A stretch of DNA of 64,000 nucleotides from positions 62,001 to 126,000 of the forward strand of contig JAKSDO010000069.1 of NCBI GenBank assembly GCA_022360055.1, written 5' to 3'. The notes beneath the pieces are model-generated. The model saw only the letters and a list, made by a program, of their open reading frames with translations. It did not search any database and had not been told where the DNA came from. The translations under genes and the position numbers were made by a program. This document shows, in pieces, positions 62,872-64,000 of this stretch (position 1 is the first letter of the stretch; each line of letters starts with the position of its first letter). This DNA comes from Cytophagales bacterium. GTDB taxonomy: Bacteria; Bacteroidota; Bacteroidia; Cytophagales; Cyclobacteriaceae.

Positions 62872-64000
62872 ATGTTATCGAGGGTATTTAAATATTTTTT
62901 TTCGATTACTTGTGCGATTGTCTTTGCCGTTTTACCCGTTGCGATAAAAGCAGAAAGCAAACGGGCATTCAAATTGCTGGAGAAAGGTGACTTCGCAAAG
63001 CTGATCGAACTGCTCGAAAAATCCACCGAGAAAGACACGATCAATACCGGGGCCAAATACCTCTATTCCTTGCTCTACCTCACGCCAAAATATCCGGGAT
63101 ACAATATCGATACTTCCTATTATTTCATTAATCGGGCAATTTCGGATTTTAGCATTCATGATGCCAGGGCCATTGAGAACTTGGAAAAATTAGATATTAA
63201 TGATGTAGTGCTTCAAGAGCAAAAACTAACTGTTGAGCAACATGCTTTTCGCCGGGCCAAGGCTAAACACACCATCCGGGATTACAATTATTTTTTAAAT
63301 CAATTTAACGGAGCCGTACAGTCGGATTCTGCTGTTGCCTTTAGGAATGAAATTGCCTATGACCACGCGGTCGGAACAGCTACGTATGAAGCTTTTCAAT
63401 CCTTTATCCGCACTTATCCGGATGCCGTCCAGATCGAAGATGCAAAATCGAAGTATGAAGAGCTGCTGTATTTTACAAAGACCAAGGATAAGCAACTGGA
63501 TAGTTACGAACGTTTTTTGAAGAATAATCCACACACACCTTACCGAGATGATGCTGAGGAAAATATATTTGAAATCTCAACAGCAGACAATGATCTGGAT
63601 AGCTACATGACGTTTGTGGAACGATATCCGAAAAGTAAAATACGCCGGAAAGCCTTGGATCTTTTATATCATTGCTACAAGGAGCATTCTACCGCGGAAG
63701 GATTTACAAATAGATTTGATATTCTGCACGAGCGCGATTCCCTACTGAAAATTGCTCGTGCGGAAATAGGCTGTCTGATGCCAATTTTTGAAATGGATAA
63801 ATATGGATTTTCAAAGCTTAACGGAGAAAAGCTGATTGACTTTACCTACTCAAAAATTAAGGAAGAGTATTATTGCGGAAATATTAAGGAGGATTTTCTG
63901 GAGGTTGAATTGGATGGTGAAAAAATGATTGTTTCGCGGGTCGGAGGTTTGATATTCAAGGGTGATTATGAATCGGTCGAAGATTTGGGATGCGGAGCGT
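62872..64000 (+). CDS. WG-repeat/TPR-like secreted protein (cut at window end)
   Basis: The frame runs off the right edge; at least 376 residues are present. The signal peptide (VFKYFFSITCAIVFAVLPVA) supports the chosen ATG; an in-frame ATG at 62818 would extend it by 18 residues. The mature chain begins with helical TPR-like stretches (RAFKLLEKGDFAKLIELLEK; TATYEAFQSFIRTYPDAVQI; YERFLKNNPHTPYRDDAEEN) and then enters WG-type repeats (KYGFSKLNGEKLIDFTYSKI). It is probably periplasmic or surface-exposed; function unknown. Confidence 0.7.
   Translation, partial: MLSRVFKYFFSITCAIVFAVLPVAIKAESKRAFKLLEKGDFAKLIELLEKSTEKDTINTGAKYLYSLLYLTPKYPGYNIDTSYYFINRAISDFSIHDARAIENLEKLDINDVVLQEQKLTVEQHAFRRAKAKHTIRDYNYFLNQFNGAVQSDSAVAFRNEIAYDHAVGTATYEAFQSFIRTYPDAVQIEDAKSKYEELLYFTKTKDKQLDSYERFLKNNPHTPYRDDAEENIFEISTADNDLDSYMTFVERYPKSKIRRKALDLLYHCYKEHSTAEGFTNRFDILHERDSLLKIARAEIGCLMPIFEMDKYGFSKLNGEKLIDFTYSKIKEEYYCGNIKEDFLEVELDGEKMIVSRVGGLIFKGDYESVEDLGCGA

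Overview
The window looks like a chromosome segment of a Bacteroidota bacterium, most likely of the Cytophagales or a related marine group. Evidence: a SusC/SusD pair with an ECF sigma factor and a FecR-type anti-sigma factor, a GldJ-type gliding lipoprotein, Bacteroidota-style promoters (TTTG, about 19-21 bases, TAnnTTTG), AT-rich intergenic DNA, several TTG starts, and many lipoproteins and secreted proteins. No transposase, integrase, CRISPR array or rRNA gene was seen.

Layout. 0-2.5 kb: an ECF sigma operon on the minus strand (sigma factor, membrane HEAT-repeat protein, DUF4097 protein). 2.6-10 kb: carbohydrate-related genes: two Tat-exported Gfo/Idh/MocA oxidoreductases, a saccharopine-dehydrogenase-like enzyme, a DUF1080 (3-keto-glycoside hydrolase-type) lipoprotein and a large GH172 (DUF2961) protein with chitobiase-C and PA14 modules. 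10-13.3 kb: small accessory genes (KTSC, helical repeat, cupin, TerB-like, a haem-copper oxidase subunit III-like membrane protein). 13.4-32.3 kb: a core block with mfd, gldJ, a ComF-type gene, a peptide-binding lipoprotein, DUF4175 coiled-coil protein, an RsbW-like kinase, ybeY, mnmG, a methyltransferase, an Ig-like lipoprotein and a TPR protein. Two perfect parS-like palindromes lie just before mnmG, and 4.5 kb downstream an intergenic region carries a cluster of DnaA boxes next to a nearly pure A/T tract: a candidate oriC.

32.6-42.3 kb: a broken oxidoreductase gene, then PIG-L deacetylase, creatininase-family hydrolase, acyl-ACP thioesterase, a membrane protein, an aldo/keto reductase, a GNAT acetyltransferase, two tRNA genes (Gly-CCC and Thr-CGT), a second DUF1080 protein, a divergent pair of small HTH regulators around a palindrome, an Ldh_2-family dehydrogenase and an exported-looking Pcm methyltransferase.

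42.7-62.4 kb: a complete polysaccharide utilisation locus: ECF sigma factor, FecR anti-sigma, STN-domain SusC, SusD, a GH127 enzyme, five S1-type sulfatases in tandem and a second GH127-like (DUF1680) protein. The likely logic is that a sulfated glycan bound by SusC/D signals through the STN domain, FecR and the sigma factor, sulfatases strip sulfate esters, and the two DUF1680 enzymes remove beta-L-arabinofuranosyl-type residues. The substrate is inferred, not shown. The window ends inside a WG-repeat/TPR-like secreted protein.

Start sites were moved from the longest reading frame where a signal peptide, family length or overlap with the previous gene argued for it; each case is noted.
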